In this document: piece after piece, positions 8,883 to 16,859 of the stretch
Numbering within the stretch: the first letter of the stretch is position 1
Layout of the letters: the number at the start of each line of letters is the position of its first letter
NCBI RefSeq assembly: GCF_001014615.2
Contig: NZ_LBCQ02000002.1
Location: forward strand, 1 to 64,000
Source of the DNA: Aquamicrobium sp. LC103
GTDB taxonomy: Bacteria; Pseudomonadota; Alphaproteobacteria; Rhizobiales; Rhizobiaceae
Direction: 5' to 3'
Length of the DNA: 64,000 nucleotides
Notes under the pieces: model-generated
Told to the model about the DNA's origin: nothing
Database searches by the model: none
Seen by the model: the letters and a program-made list of their open reading frames with translations, nothing else
Program-made: the position numbers and the translations under genes

Positions 8883-10504
8883 TGCCCCGCTATGCCTATG
8901 CGCCGTTTCCCTATGTGACGCCGCCCGAACTGAGGGGCGAAGTCTCGGCGCGCCGGCCGGTCGTCATCGTCGGCGCGGGGCCGGTCGGGCTCGCCGCCGC
9001 GATCGATTGCGCCTTGCGCGGCGTACGCTGCATCGTGCTCGACGACAATGACGTCGTCTCGCTCGGCAGCCGCGCCATCTGCTGGTCGAAGCGCACGCTG
9101 GAGATATTCGACCGCCTCGGCGTCGGCGAGCGTATGGTGGAGAAGGGCGTGACGTGGAAGGTCGGCCGCCTGTTTCATCGCGACCGGGAAGTGTGGAGCT
9201 TCGACCTCCTGCCGGAGGCAGGCCACAAAATGCCGGCCTTCATCAACCTGCAGCAATATTACGTCGAGCAGTATCTGGTCGAGCGGGTCGCCGACTTTCC
9301 GGACCTGATCGACCTGCGCTGGAAGAACCGCGTGACGGGCGTCGAGCAATATGCCACCGGCGTTCGCGCGCGGGTCTCCACGCCTGACGGAGACTACACG
9401 CTCGAGGCCGATTGGCTGATCGCCTGCGACGGGGCGCTCTCGCCGATCCGCGTCATGATGGAGCTCGACTTCGAAGGGCGCGTCTTCGAGGAACGCTTCC
9501 TCATCGCCGATGTCGAGATGCAGGCGGATTTCCCGCCCGAACGCTGGTTCTGGTTCGAGCCGCCCTTTCACAAGGGTCAGTCGGCGCTGCTGCACAAGCA
9601 GCCGGACAACATCTACCGCATCGACCTGCAACTCGGCTGGGACGCCGATCCGGAAGAAGAGAAGAAGCCGGAAAACGTCATCCCGCGCATCGCGAAGGTG
9701 ATCGGCCATGGCGATTTCGAGCTCGACTGGGTTTCCGTCTACACCTTCCAATGCCGGCGGCTCGGGAAATTCGTCCACGACCGCGTGATCTTCGCGGGCG
9801 ACAGCGCCCATGTCGTCTCGCCCTTCGGCGCGCGCGGCGGCAATGGCGGCATCCAGGACGTGGACAATCTCATCTGGAAGCTGGCGATGGTGGTGAAAGG
9901 CGAGGCACCGTCGTCGCTGATTTCGACCTATGACGAGGAGCGCGTTCGTGGCGCGGAGGAGAACATCGTGAACTCCGCCCGCGCCACCTCCTTCATGACG
10001 CCGAAGACGGAGATGGAGCGGATTTTCCGTGACGGGGTCCTGCGACTGGCGGGTGCCCACGAATTCGCTCGCCGGCTGGTCAATTCCGGTCGACTGTCGC
10101 GCGCCTGCTCGCTCGCCGGATTGTCGCTCCAGTCGGCGGAGATCGAGGCGTCCGGCGTTCCGGTAGGCGCCGCCATGCCCGACGCGCCGGTGGAGGACGG
10201 CGAAGCCGGCTGGCTGCTGGAGCACGTGGGAAAGCGCTTCGCCGTCATGGCTGTCGGGGTCGATCTGCCCGGCGGTCTGCCGGAAGACGTCGATCGCATT
10301 TTCGTCACCGGCGATCGCGCGCGCCGCGCGGAGGGCGCTACGACCTTGATCGATGCCCAGGGGCTGGTCACCCAACGCTATGGGGCGGGCATGATCTACC
10401 TGTTGCGGCCCGACCAGCACGTCGCCGCGCGTTTCGCCGATCCTGCCGGGAAGGAGGTGGCGGCCGCCTATCGCCGCGCCATTGGAGGATATGATGGCTA
10501 CTGA
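8882..10504 (+). CDS. FAD-dependent aromatic hydroxylase, MhaA-like (probable 3-hydroxyphenylacetate 6-hydroxylase)
   Basis: A 540-residue class A flavoprotein monooxygenase of the PheA/MhpA type. The FAD dinucleotide motif VIVGAGPVGLAAA is near residue 28, and the second FAD motif GDSAHVVSPFGARGGNGGIQD is at about 305. The hydroxylase fold extends to a thioredoxin-like C-terminal region. It sits between fahA and hpd and overlaps a small gene encoding a 70-residue protein. In Pseudomonas putida the 3-hydroxyphenylacetate 6-hydroxylase consists of a large flavoprotein (MhaA, about 63 kDa) and a 7-kDa partner (MhaB) and produces homogentisate. The size pair and context fit well. Other meta-hydroxylated substrates remain possible. 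Confidence 0.7.
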   Translation: MPRYAYAPFPYVTPPELRGEVSARRPVVIVGAGPVGLAAAIDCALRGVRCIVLDDNDVVSLGSRAICWSKRTLEIFDRLGVGERMVEKGVTWKVGRLFHRDREVWSFDLLPEAGHKMPAFINLQQYYVEQYLVERVADFPDLIDLRWKNRVTGVEQYATGVRARVSTPDGDYTLEADWLIACDGALSPIRVMMELDFEGRVFEERFLIADVEMQADFPPERWFWFEPPFHKGQSALLHKQPDNIYRIDLQLGWDADPEEEKKPENVIPRIAKVIGHGDFELDWVSVYTFQCRRLGKFVHDRVIFAGDSAHVVSPFGARGGNGGIQDVDNLIWKLAMVVKGEAPSSLISTYDEERVRGAEENIVNSARATSFMTPKTEMERIFRDGVLRLAGAHEFARRLVNSGRLSRACSLAGLSLQSAEIEASGVPVGAAMPDAPVEDGEAGWLLEHVGKRFAVMAVGVDLPGGLPEDVDRIFVTGDRARRAEGATTLIDAQGLVTQRYGAGMIYLLRPDQHVAARFADPAGKEVAAAYRRAIGGYDGY

Positions 10505-10703
10505 CGACGATATCGGCCGCGACCGTCTTGGCGCTGCCGGCGACGATTTCTACGCGGAGCTCATGGCCGCGCATGAGGGGCTCACTTTCGAACAAAGCGC
10601 GCAGCTCAACGCCCGGCTGGTGCTGCTGCTCGCCAACGAGGTCGGCGATCTCGATAGGCTGAAGAAGGTGCTGACGGCGGCGCGGGTTAAAGATAGCTTG
10701 TAG
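10494..10703 (+). CDS. DUF2783 small protein, possible coupling partner of the flavin hydroxylase
   Basis: An acidic-basic helical protein of 69 residues with the DUF2783 pattern DDFYAELMAAHEGL followed by SAQLNARLVLLLANEVGD. The GGAGG ribosome site at 10484-10488 lies inside the end of the hydroxylase gene and points to ATG 10494. The ATG at 10491 and a TTG at 10482 are less well placed. The gene overlaps the hydroxylase stop by 11 bp, so the two should be made together. By analogy with the 7-kDa MhaB protein it may couple NADH oxidation to ring hydroxylation. That is inference from size and linkage. Confidence 0.7.
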   Translation: MATDDDIGRDRLGAAGDDFYAELMAAHEGLTFEQSAQLNARLVLLLANEVGDLDRLKKVLTAARVKDSL

Positions 10704-10750
10704 GCTTGGGCAATGTCGCAGGGGGGAAGAGCGTGCAGAGGACGATTTTT

Positions 10751-10795
10751 TGTAGCTACATTTTTCTTGATATTTTTTATGTAGCTACATAAATT
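10751..10795 (+). promoter_or_regulatory. Twin palindromic operator and promoter of brnTA
   Basis: Two identical palindromes TGTAGCTACA occupy 10751-10760 and 10780-10789, offset by 29 bp (close to three helical turns), in an AT-rich stretch. A TTGATA box at 10767-10772 lies between them and is followed after 17 bp by TAAATT at 10790-10795. The second palindrome therefore overlaps the core promoter. The BrnTA complex is known to repress its own operon, and these boxes are the obvious candidate site. Transcription would start almost at the brnT ATG. Confidence 0.6.
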
Positions 10796-10799
10796 CAGC

Positions 10800-11033
10800 A
10801 TGAAGATCGTCTGGGACGAGCCGAAACGGCTGGCGAATCTTGATAAGCACGGGCTCGATTTCGACTGGGCACATGCTGTTATCGAAGGCGACCGCGATAG
10901 AAGGTTCAAGGCGATAAGCTACTTTGTCGATGGTGCGGCAGTCGTTATTTATGCGGCTTTGGGCAGCGAGGCGATATCGATCATAAGCTTTCGCCCTGCC
11001 AGTGCGAAGGAAAGAAGAAGGCTCCATGGCTAG
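10800..11033 (+). CDS. brnT: BrnT family ribonuclease toxin
   Basis: A 77-residue DUF497/BrnT protein. It has the opening MKIVWDEPKRLANLDKHGLDF and the closing ISIISFRPASAKERRRL typical of the RelE-like BrnT fold, with the catalytic Arg/His cluster expected in the second half. BrnT cleaves RNA and is neutralised by BrnA. No ribosome-binding site is visible upstream of the ATG, and the predicted promoter places the transcript start at or next to it, so the mRNA may be leaderless. It overlaps brnA by 8 bp. Confidence 0.9.
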   Translation: MKIVWDEPKRLANLDKHGLDFDWAHAVIEGDRDRRFKAISYFVDGAAVVIYAALGSEAISIISFRPASAKERRRLHG

Positions 11034-11340
11034 CCGAAAGACGCTGAAACAGTTTGTGCCAGGCCGTGGCTATTCCAAGAAAGATTGGGATGCGGTCGAT
11101 AGCCCGGAACTGACCGACGAGGAACTGGGTCGGATGCGTCTTGCTCGGGAAGTCCTGCCGCCTGGGTTCTTCGAGACCCTTGAGAAAAGCCGTCAAACAC
11201 GGGGACGCCCCCCATTGGACAACCCCAAGAAACAGGTAACGTTGCGGCTCGACGCGGACGTGGTGGAACGTTTTCGCGCAGAAGGACCTGGTTGGCAAAG
11301 CCGTATCAACGAGGCCTTGCGGAAGGCTGCGGGGCTTTGA
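11026..11340 (+). CDS. brnA: BrnA family antitoxin and repressor
   Basis: A 104-residue protein. The C-terminal part carries the BrnA ribbon-helix-helix signature, KKQVTLRLDADVVERFRAEGPGWQSRINEALRKAA. The N-terminal half (about 1-60) would bind BrnT. The start at 11026 is chosen over an in-frame upstream start at 11002 because it has an AGAAGAAGG ribosome site and gives the family-like N-terminus with modest overlap of brnT. BrnA dimers bind operator palindromes, and two lie upstream of brnT. Confidence 0.9.
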   Translation: MASRKTLKQFVPGRGYSKKDWDAVDSPELTDEELGRMRLAREVLPPGFFETLEKSRQTRGRPPLDNPKKQVTLRLDADVVERFRAEGPGWQSRINEALRKAAGL

Positions 11341-11348
11341 AGCGGAGT

Positions 11349-11374
11349 GGCGCCAGAGACCTATCTCGGGCGCC
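11349..11374. terminator. Hairpin between convergent brnA and hpd
   Basis: A symmetrical stem-loop is built from GGCGCC, GAGA, a CCTA loop, TCTC and GGCGCC, with one unpaired base on each side. It lies 8 bp after brnA and 24 bp after the hpd stop, so it could serve both. There is no clear T-tract on either strand, so it may be weak or Rho-assisted. Confidence 0.5.
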
Positions 11375-11397
11375 CTCCTTTCCTACGGCGGTGACAT

Positions 11398-12510
11398 TTA
11401 TTCCGCCGCGTCGACCTTCAAGACACCGCGCCTGATCTGATCCTCCTCGATGGATTCGAAGAGCGCGCGGAAATTGCCCTCGCCAAAACCTTCGTCGCCC
11501 TTCCGTTGGATGAACTCGAAGAAGATCGGGCCAATCACGGTTTTGGAGAAGATCTGCAGCAGGATCTTGGTCGTGCCGCCGTCGACCACGCCTTCGCCAT
11601 CGATGAGGATGCCGTGCTTCTTCATGCGGTCGACCGGCTCGTCATGGCCGTTCACGCGGGTCTGCGACATCTCGTAATAGGTCTCCGGCGGGCCGGGCAT
11701 GAATTTCAGCCCGTTTTCGGAGAGCCGGTCGGTGGCCCCATAGATCTCGTCGGTGCCGACGGCGATATGCTGGATGCCTTCACCCTTGTATTTCCGGAGA
11801 TACTCGGCGATCTGGCTCGTCTCGTCCTTCGATTCGTTGAGCGGAATGCGGATTTTCCCGCAAGGCGACGTGATCGCCCGGCTGACGAGGCCGGTGATCC
11901 TGCCGTCGATGTCGAAGAAGTGGATCTGCTTGAAGCCGAAGAGGTCGCGATAGAAATCCCACCACTTGTCCATGTTGCCGCGATAGACATTGTGGGTCAG
12001 GTGGTCGAGATAATAGAAGCCGACGCCTTCGGGTTTCGGGTCGCGCTCGCCCAGCCATTCGAACTCGACGTCGTAGGCCGAACCCTTCTCGCCATAGCTT
12101 TCGATGAAATAGAGGAGCGACCCGCCGATGCCGACGATGGCGGGCACGTCGAGCGCTTTGTCGCTGCCCTCATAGGCGGTGGCGCCGTTCTTGACGGCTT
12201 GTTCCAGCGCATGTTGCGCATCCACCACCCGCCAGGCCATGGAAGGCGCGCAGGGGCCGTGCTCGGCGACGAATTTCATCGCATGCGAATTGGGCTCCGC
12301 GTTCACGACATAATTGATGTCGCCCTGCCGCCAAACGGTGATGTTCTTGCTTCTGTGCCTGGCCACCGGCTTGTAGCCCATGCGGATGAAAAGCTCGGAA
12401 AGCTTTTCCGGATCGTCATGGGCGAATTCGACGAATTCGAAACCGTCGGTGCCGGCCGGGTTCTCCTTGGAGATCGTGGCCGGCGGTGCGTCGTGCGGAA
12501 AAGGACCCAT
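11398..12510 (-). CDS. hpd: 4-hydroxyphenylpyruvate dioxygenase
   Basis: A non-heme iron, alpha-keto-acid-dependent type dioxygenase of the VOC fold that converts 4-hydroxyphenylpyruvate to homogentisate, the HmgA substrate. The protein has 370 residues. Iron ligands are His in DHLTHNVYRG (about 170), H248 in GEGIQHIAV, and the Glu in FFEFIQRKGDEGFGEGNF. The frame stays open further upstream, but ATG 12510 is chosen because a GGGAGG site precedes it and the protein then has the family length. It is divergent from the Lrp-type regulator. Confidence 0.96.
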   Translation of the reverse strand: MGPFPHDAPPATISKENPAGTDGFEFVEFAHDDPEKLSELFIRMGYKPVARHRSKNITVWRQGDINYVVNAEPNSHAMKFVAEHGPCAPSMAWRVVDAQHALEQAVKNGATAYEGSDKALDVPAIVGIGGSLLYFIESYGEKGSAYDVEFEWLGERDPKPEGVGFYYLDHLTHNVYRGNMDKWWDFYRDLFGFKQIHFFDIDGRITGLVSRAITSPCGKIRIPLNESKDETSQIAEYLRKYKGEGIQHIAVGTDEIYGATDRLSENGLKFMPGPPETYYEMSQTRVNGHDEPVDRMKKHGILIDGEGVVDGGTTKILLQIFSKTVIGPIFFEFIQRKGDEGFGEGNFRALFESIEEDQIRRGVLKVDAAE

Positions 12511-12571
12511 CGTGTGCCTCCCTTCATGTCCGTTGTTGAAAAAATGATAGCGCTTCGATCCCGCAAGGGGG

Positions 12572-12619
12572 TTGCATTCGATGCGCCAGACGATGGAAAG
12601 TGTGCACGATAATTGCATT
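12572..12619. promoter_or_regulatory. Candidate Lrp-type binding sites between hpd and lrp
   Basis: The 124-bp divergent intergenic region holds two copies of TTGCATT at 12572-12578 and 12613-12619, 41 bp apart (about four helical turns). Lrp/AsnC regulators usually bind several phased half-sites. A GATAAT box at 12608-12613 could be the lrp -10 element. The assignment is tentative. Confidence 0.35.
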
Positions 12620-12634
12620 GAAATGGGAGAGTTT

Positions 12635-13102
12635 ATGTCTGACACGCAGATTGATGGTTTTGACCGCAAGATATTGTCGCTTCTCCAGGAAGATGCGCGC
12701 CTCACCAACAACGACCTGTCCGAGCGCGTGAACCTGTCGCCGTCGCAATGCTCGCGCCGTCGACAGAGGCTGGAGGAGGAGGGGCTCATCCGCGGCTACC
12801 GCGCCGTGCTCGACCGCGAGCGACTGGGATTTCCGCTCGTCAACGTCATCTCGGTGACGCTGGCGACCCACAATCGCGACAATGCCCGCCGGTTCGCCGA
12901 TCTCCTGACACGACTGCCCGAAGTTCAGGAAGCCCATGCCCTCACCGGCGAAATGGACTACATTCTGAAGGTCGTCACGCCCGATCTGAAATCGCTGGCG
13001 GATTTCGTCAACGAGGTCCTGCTGCCGCATGAATCGGTCCAGCACGTGAAGACGGCCATCGTGCTGCAGACGCTCAAGGAAACCGGCGCGCTGCCGATCT
13101 GA
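12635..13102 (+). CDS. Lrp/AsnC family transcriptional regulator of hpd
   Basis: A protein of 155 residues. The N-terminal helix-turn-helix is in ILSLLQEDARLTNNDLSERVNLSPSQCSRRRQRLEEEGLI, and a C-terminal RAM ligand-binding domain contains LTGEMDYILKVVTPDLKSLADFV. The start at 12635 is preferred because a GGGAG site precedes it and it gives the normal length. It is transcribed away from hpd. The pair is widespread in alphaproteobacteria and the regulator probably senses an aromatic amino acid or keto acid and activates hpd. The effector is inferred. Confidence 0.85.
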   Translation: MSDTQIDGFDRKILSLLQEDARLTNNDLSERVNLSPSQCSRRRQRLEEEGLIRGYRAVLDRERLGFPLVNVISVTLATHNRDNARRFADLLTRLPEVQEAHALTGEMDYILKVVTPDLKSLADFVNEVLLPHESVQHVKTAIVLQTLKETGALPI

Positions 13103-13257
13103 GCGAATGCTATTTCGTGCCTGTTGGAAGCGTTACGAAAATAAGCCTTTTGAACGCTTTATTGTTACATAATTTTCTGTAGGATCGCGCGATCGGACCG
13201 GATCAAATCGCGGCGGAGGAACCGCGCCGGTCCGTGGTACTTCAGGGAGGAAATCGA

Positions 13258-14310
13258 ATGCGAACTTCTTCGATCGGGAAATTGGCGCTGGCCGCATCGG
13301 TGGCCGCCGCCGGCTGGCTCGCGGTTGCGACTTCGAGCTTCGCGCAGGAGGTGACGCTGCGGCTGCACCAGTTCCTGCCGGCACAGGCGAACGTGCCCAA
13401 GCACGTACTCGACCCCTGGGCGGACAAGGTGGAGAAGGATTCAGGCGGGCGCATCAAGATCGAGCGCTACGCCGCGATGACCTTGGGCGGTACCCCGCCG
13501 CAGCTCATCGACCAGGCGCAGGACGGCACCGTCGACATCGTCTGGACGCTTCCGGGGTCCACCCCCGGCCGGTTCCCGAGCACTGAAGTGTTCGAGCTTC
13601 CCTTCATGATGACGAATGCGGAAGCGACCTCGCGGGCCTATTGGGACCTTTTCGAATCGCGCATGAAGGATGGCGAGTTCAAGGATCTCCATATCATCAG
13701 CGCCTGGGTGCATGGTCCCGGCGTGGTCCATTCCAAGACCCCGGTCGAAAAGCTGGAGGATCTCCAGGGCATGAAGGTCCGCGCGCCGACCCGCATCATC
13801 AACAGCCTGCTCGGCCAGCTCGGCGCGACGCCTGTCGGCATGCCCGTGCCCGCGGTGACCGAGGCGTTGTCGAAAGGCGTCATCGACGGCGCGGTGATCC
13901 CGTGGGAGGTCGTGCCGTCGCTGAAGGTCGAGGAACTGGTCGGCAACCACACCGAATTCGGCGGCGACCACGCGCTCTACACCACCACCTTCGTGCTCGC
14001 CATGAACAAGGCGCGCTACGAGAGCCTGCCCGACGATTTGAAGAAGGTGATCGACGATAATTCCGGCCAGGACGTTTCGGCGCTCTTCGGAAAGACGCAG
14101 GCCGAGTACGATGTTCCAGGCCGCAAGCTCGCCGTTGATCGCAAGAACAACATCATCGAGCTCAGCGCCGAGCAGGTCGACGCCTGGAAAACGGCCGCCC
14201 AGCCGGTGATCGACAATTGGGTGGCCGACATGGACGGCAAGAGCCTCGACGGCAAGGGCCTCCTCGAGGAGGCGCGCGGCCTCATCGACAAATACACGAA
14301 GGAACAGTAG
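13258..14310 (+). CDS. dctP: TRAP transporter solute-binding protein (DctP family)
   Basis: A periplasmic binding protein of 350 residues with a clear signal peptide (positively charged start, hydrophobic core, cleavage likely after A29 in SSFA-QEV). The body has the DctP fold, with VRAPTRIINSLLGQLGATPVGMPVPAVTEALSKGVIDGA (about 170-210), the region whose conserved Arg binds a ligand carboxylate. A GGGAGG site precedes ATG 13258, and a GTG upstream is not needed. It is followed by the two permease genes. The ligand is likely an organic acid. The place next to hpd and its regulator hints at an aromatic keto acid, but this is unproven. Confidence 0.92.
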   Translation: MRTSSIGKLALAASVAAAGWLAVATSSFAQEVTLRLHQFLPAQANVPKHVLDPWADKVEKDSGGRIKIERYAAMTLGGTPPQLIDQAQDGTVDIVWTLPGSTPGRFPSTEVFELPFMMTNAEATSRAYWDLFESRMKDGEFKDLHIISAWVHGPGVVHSKTPVEKLEDLQGMKVRAPTRIINSLLGQLGATPVGMPVPAVTEALSKGVIDGAVIPWEVVPSLKVEELVGNHTEFGGDHALYTTTFVLAMNKARYESLPDDLKKVIDDNSGQDVSALFGKTQAEYDVPGRKLAVDRKNNIIELSAEQVDAWKTAAQPVIDNWVADMDGKSLDGKGLLEEARGLIDKYTKEQ

Positions 14311-14327
14311 CCCGACCCGTCTGACAT

Positions 14328-14364
14328 GCCCGGAGGCAGGGATATATCCGGCCTGCCTTCGGGC
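14328..14364 (+). terminator. Strong stem-loop after dctP
   Basis: Arms at 14328-14340 (GCCCGGAGGCAGG) and 14352-14364 pair over 13 bp with one wobble, around an 11-base loop. No T-tract follows. It lies between dctP and dctQ in the same operon, so it is more likely an mRNA-stabilising or attenuating structure that lets the binding protein outnumber the permease than a full terminator. Confidence 0.5.
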
Positions 14365-14502
14365 GTCATCGAGCGAGAAGGCGGCCCGGAAAAACCAGCC
14401 TCCGCGCAAGCTCGCCTCACACCAAAAGCTATTCGCAGCGCTGTTGCCCTCGGTCTTGCGCGGCAGTAGCTTACGCATCGGAGTCAGGGGTGGAGAAACC
14501 AC

Positions 14503-15033
14503 ATGAAACGATCGGCGGCCATTGAATGGCTTGCGCGCGCGCTTGCCATCGTCGGCGGGCTCGTCCTCGTGCTTATCACGCTGCTGACGGTCGTCAGCAT
14601 CACCGGGCGCGGTTTCGTGCGCTACGGCCTCGGCCCCATCCCCGGCGATTTCGAGCTCGTCGAGGCGCTGACGGCCTTCGCCGTATTCTCCTTCCTGCCC
14701 TGGTGCCAGGTCCAGCGTGCCCATGCGACGGTGGACGTGTTCACCAGCTTCATGCCCGACGGCTTCAACCGCTTCATCGACCTCGTCACCGAGTTGCTGA
14801 TGACGCTTGTGATGGTGCTTATCGCATGGCGTCTCTGGTACGGCATGATGGACAAGATCCGCTACAACGAGACCACCTTCATCCTGCAGTTCCCGGTCTG
14901 GTGGGGATTCGCGGCGGCGATGTTCGCCGCTGTCGTCGCCGTCGTCGTCTCCGTCTACATGCTGCTGGTGCGCGCGGGTGAATTCAAGACCGGCAAATCC
15001 GCATTCGCGCCGACCCAGGGGGGCATGCATTGA
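14503..15033 (+). CDS. dctQ: TRAP transporter small permease (DctQ family)
   Basis: A protein of 176 residues with four predicted membrane helices (about 12-34, 50-66, 84-106 and 128-150). The conserved GPIPGDFELVE and FLPWCQVQRAHATVD segments are typical of DctQ small subunits. It pairs with DctM to make the membrane part of a Na+- or H+-driven TRAP transporter. The end overlaps the dctM start by 4 bp, so the two permeases are translationally coupled. The 192-bp gap from dctP contains the stem-loop described separately. Confidence 0.9.
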   Translation: MKRSAAIEWLARALAIVGGLVLVLITLLTVVSITGRGFVRYGLGPIPGDFELVEALTAFAVFSFLPWCQVQRAHATVDVFTSFMPDGFNRFIDLVTELLMTLVMVLIAWRLWYGMMDKIRYNETTFILQFPVWWGFAAAMFAAVVAVVVSVYMLLVRAGEFKTGKSAFAPTQGGMH

Positions 15034-16352
15034 CCAACCTCGAACTCGGCATCTGGTCGTTTCCCGTCCTTCTCGTCCTCATTTTCCTTCGCATCCCGAT
15101 CGGCCTCGCCATGCTTCTGTGCGGGCTGGCCGGAACCTGGCTGGTCATGGGCTCGACGGCGCCGATCCTGGCGAAGCTGAAGGGCGAGACCTATTCGACC
15201 TTCTCCAACTATTCGCTGTCGATCATCCCGCTGTTCCTCTTGATGGGGCAGTTCGCGTCGCTGGGCGGCATGTCGCAATCGCTGTTCAGGGCGGCGAACG
15301 CCTGGCTCGGCCACAGGCGCGGCGGCGTGGCGATGTCGGCCATCGGTGCCTGCGCCGGCTTCGGCGCGATCTGCGGATCGTCGCTCGCCACGGCCGCGAC
15401 AATGGCCCAGGTGGCGCTGCCGGAATTGAAGCGCTACGGCTATTCGGGTGCGCTGGCGACGGGAACGCTGGCGGCCGGCGGCACGCTCGGCATCCTCATC
15501 CCGCCTTCCGTGGTTCTGGTGATCTATGCGATCCTGGCGGAGCAGAACATCGCCAAGCTGTTCGTCGCCGCCTTCGTGCCCGGCATATTGGCGGCGATCG
15601 GCTACATGATCGCGATCTCGATCTATGTGCGCCTTTACCCCGGTTCGGCCGGCTCCAGCCCGCGCGCGCCCTATTCCGAGCGTTTCCGGGCCTTGCTCGA
15701 CGTATGGCCGGTGCTTCTCGTTTTCCTGGCGGTGGTCGGCGGCATCTATACCGGCTGGTTCACGCCGACCGAGGCCGCGGCGATCGGTGCCGCCGGCACC
15801 GGCCTGATCGCGCTGCTCAACGGCGGGCTGACACGGAAGACCTTCCTGGAATCCATCCTGATGACCGCGTCGGCGACGGCGATGATTTTCTTCATCGTCT
15901 ATGGGGCGGCGATGTACAACAGCTTCCTGGCACTGTCGCAACTGCCGGCGAACGCAGCCGCCTTCATCACCGGCCAGGGCTTCGACCCGTGGCTGGTGCT
16001 CGTTGGCATCCTGATCTTCTACCTGATCCTCGGCTGCTTCATGGATTCGCTTTCCATGATCCTGCTGACGATCCCGATCTTCTTCCCGATCGTCACCGCG
16101 CTCGATTTCGGCCTGGGACCGGAGGAGTTTGCGATCTGGTTCGGCATTCTCGTGCTGATCGTGGTCGAGGTCGGGCTGATCACGCCGCCGGTGGGCATGA
16201 ACCTCTTCATCATCAATTCGATGGCGAGGGACACGCCGATCATCCAGACCTATCGCGGCGTGACGCCTTTCGTCCTCAGCGACATCGTTCGGACGGTCCT
16301 GCTGACCATCTTCCCGGTCATCTCGCTGTTCATGGTGCGCTGGCTCTACTGA
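15030..16352 (+). CDS. dctM: TRAP transporter large permease (DctM family)
   Basis: A protein of 440 residues with a dozen or so hydrophobic segments. It has the family signatures GACAGFGAICGSSLATAATMAQVALPEL and GGTLGILIPPSVVLVIY, and a late LITPPVGMNLF. It forms the translocation channel of the transporter. It starts at TTG 15030 within TTGA, overlapping the dctQ stop, with a run of G upstream acting as ribosome site. It ends in a convergent arrangement with the sulfurtransferase-like gene, with a terminator between. Confidence 0.93.
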   Translation: MTNLELGIWSFPVLLVLIFLRIPIGLAMLLCGLAGTWLVMGSTAPILAKLKGETYSTFSNYSLSIIPLFLLMGQFASLGGMSQSLFRAANAWLGHRRGGVAMSAIGACAGFGAICGSSLATAATMAQVALPELKRYGYSGALATGTLAAGGTLGILIPPSVVLVIYAILAEQNIAKLFVAAFVPGILAAIGYMIAISIYVRLYPGSAGSSPRAPYSERFRALLDVWPVLLVFLAVVGGIYTGWFTPTEAAAIGAAGTGLIALLNGGLTRKTFLESILMTASATAMIFFIVYGAAMYNSFLALSQLPANAAAFITGQGFDPWLVLVGILIFYLILGCFMDSLSMILLTIPIFFPIVTALDFGLGPEEFAIWFGILVLIVVEVGLITPPVGMNLFIINSMARDTPIIQTYRGVTPFVLSDIVRTVLLTIFPVISLFMVRWLY

Positions 16353-16356
16353 GCCG

Positions 16357-16385
16357 AAAAAAAGGCGCGGCCAGGCGGCCGCGCC
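16357..16385 (-). terminator. Rho-independent terminator of the DUF442 gene
   Basis: A perfect 9-bp stem, GGCGCGGCC (16364-16372) with GGCCGCGCC (16377-16385), and a 4-base loop. On the minus strand it is followed by seven T, a textbook intrinsic terminator for the gene at 16408-16743. On the plus strand there is no T-tract, though the hairpin may still help end dctM transcripts. Confidence 0.85.
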
Positions 16386-16407
16386 ATGAAAAGGTAAATC
16401 GGAAGGT

Positions 16408-16743
16408 TCAGCCGCGCTGCTGAATCAGCCCGTAGAGATTGGCGCAACGCGTGCCCGAGCGGCAATAGGCGAGAACCGGGCGCGGCAGCTCGTCGAGGGC
16501 GGCCGCCTGGTCGTCGACGTTCTCCTGGGTGATCTGTCCGCTGATCACCGGAATGTAGCGGAATTCCAGCCCCGCTTCCTCCGCGGCCTGACGGATCGCG
16601 TCGACCGGCGGCTGGCCGGGCTGCTCGTCGTCGGGTCGGTTGCAGATCAGGCTCTTGAAGCCGGCCTGCTTGACGAGCGCCACATCCGAAGCCTCGATTT
16701 GCGGGGCGACCGAGTAGTCGTCGTTTATCTGGCGGATTTCCAT
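16408..16743 (-). CDS. TIGR01244/DUF442 sulfurtransferase-phosphatase-like protein
   Basis: A protein of 111 residues with the fold shared by dual-specificity phosphatases and the Blh N-terminal domain. The P-loop CRSGTRC, with its catalytic Cys, is at about residues 94-100. Early motifs are SVAPQI and KSLICNRPDDE. Members are annotated as beta-lactamase hydrolase-like or sulfur transferases, and in Rhizobiales some are linked to sulfide handling. The exact activity is not established. It stands alone with its own terminator. Confidence 0.8.
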   Translation of the reverse strand: MEIRQINDDYSVAPQIEASDVALVKQAGFKSLICNRPDDEQPGQPPVDAIRQAAEEAGLEFRYIPVISGQITQENVDDQAAALDELPRPVLAYCRSGTRCANLYGLIQQRG

Positions 16744-16859
16744 ATTCGCATCCCTTCATGCCCGCCGGCCTCCGCCGACGGCGATTGTCTCCGTACCCCA
16801 TATAGGAGGCTTGCGGTGTATGTGCCATGCCCCGGGCGGTCGGGCAATGGGGTGCCTGG

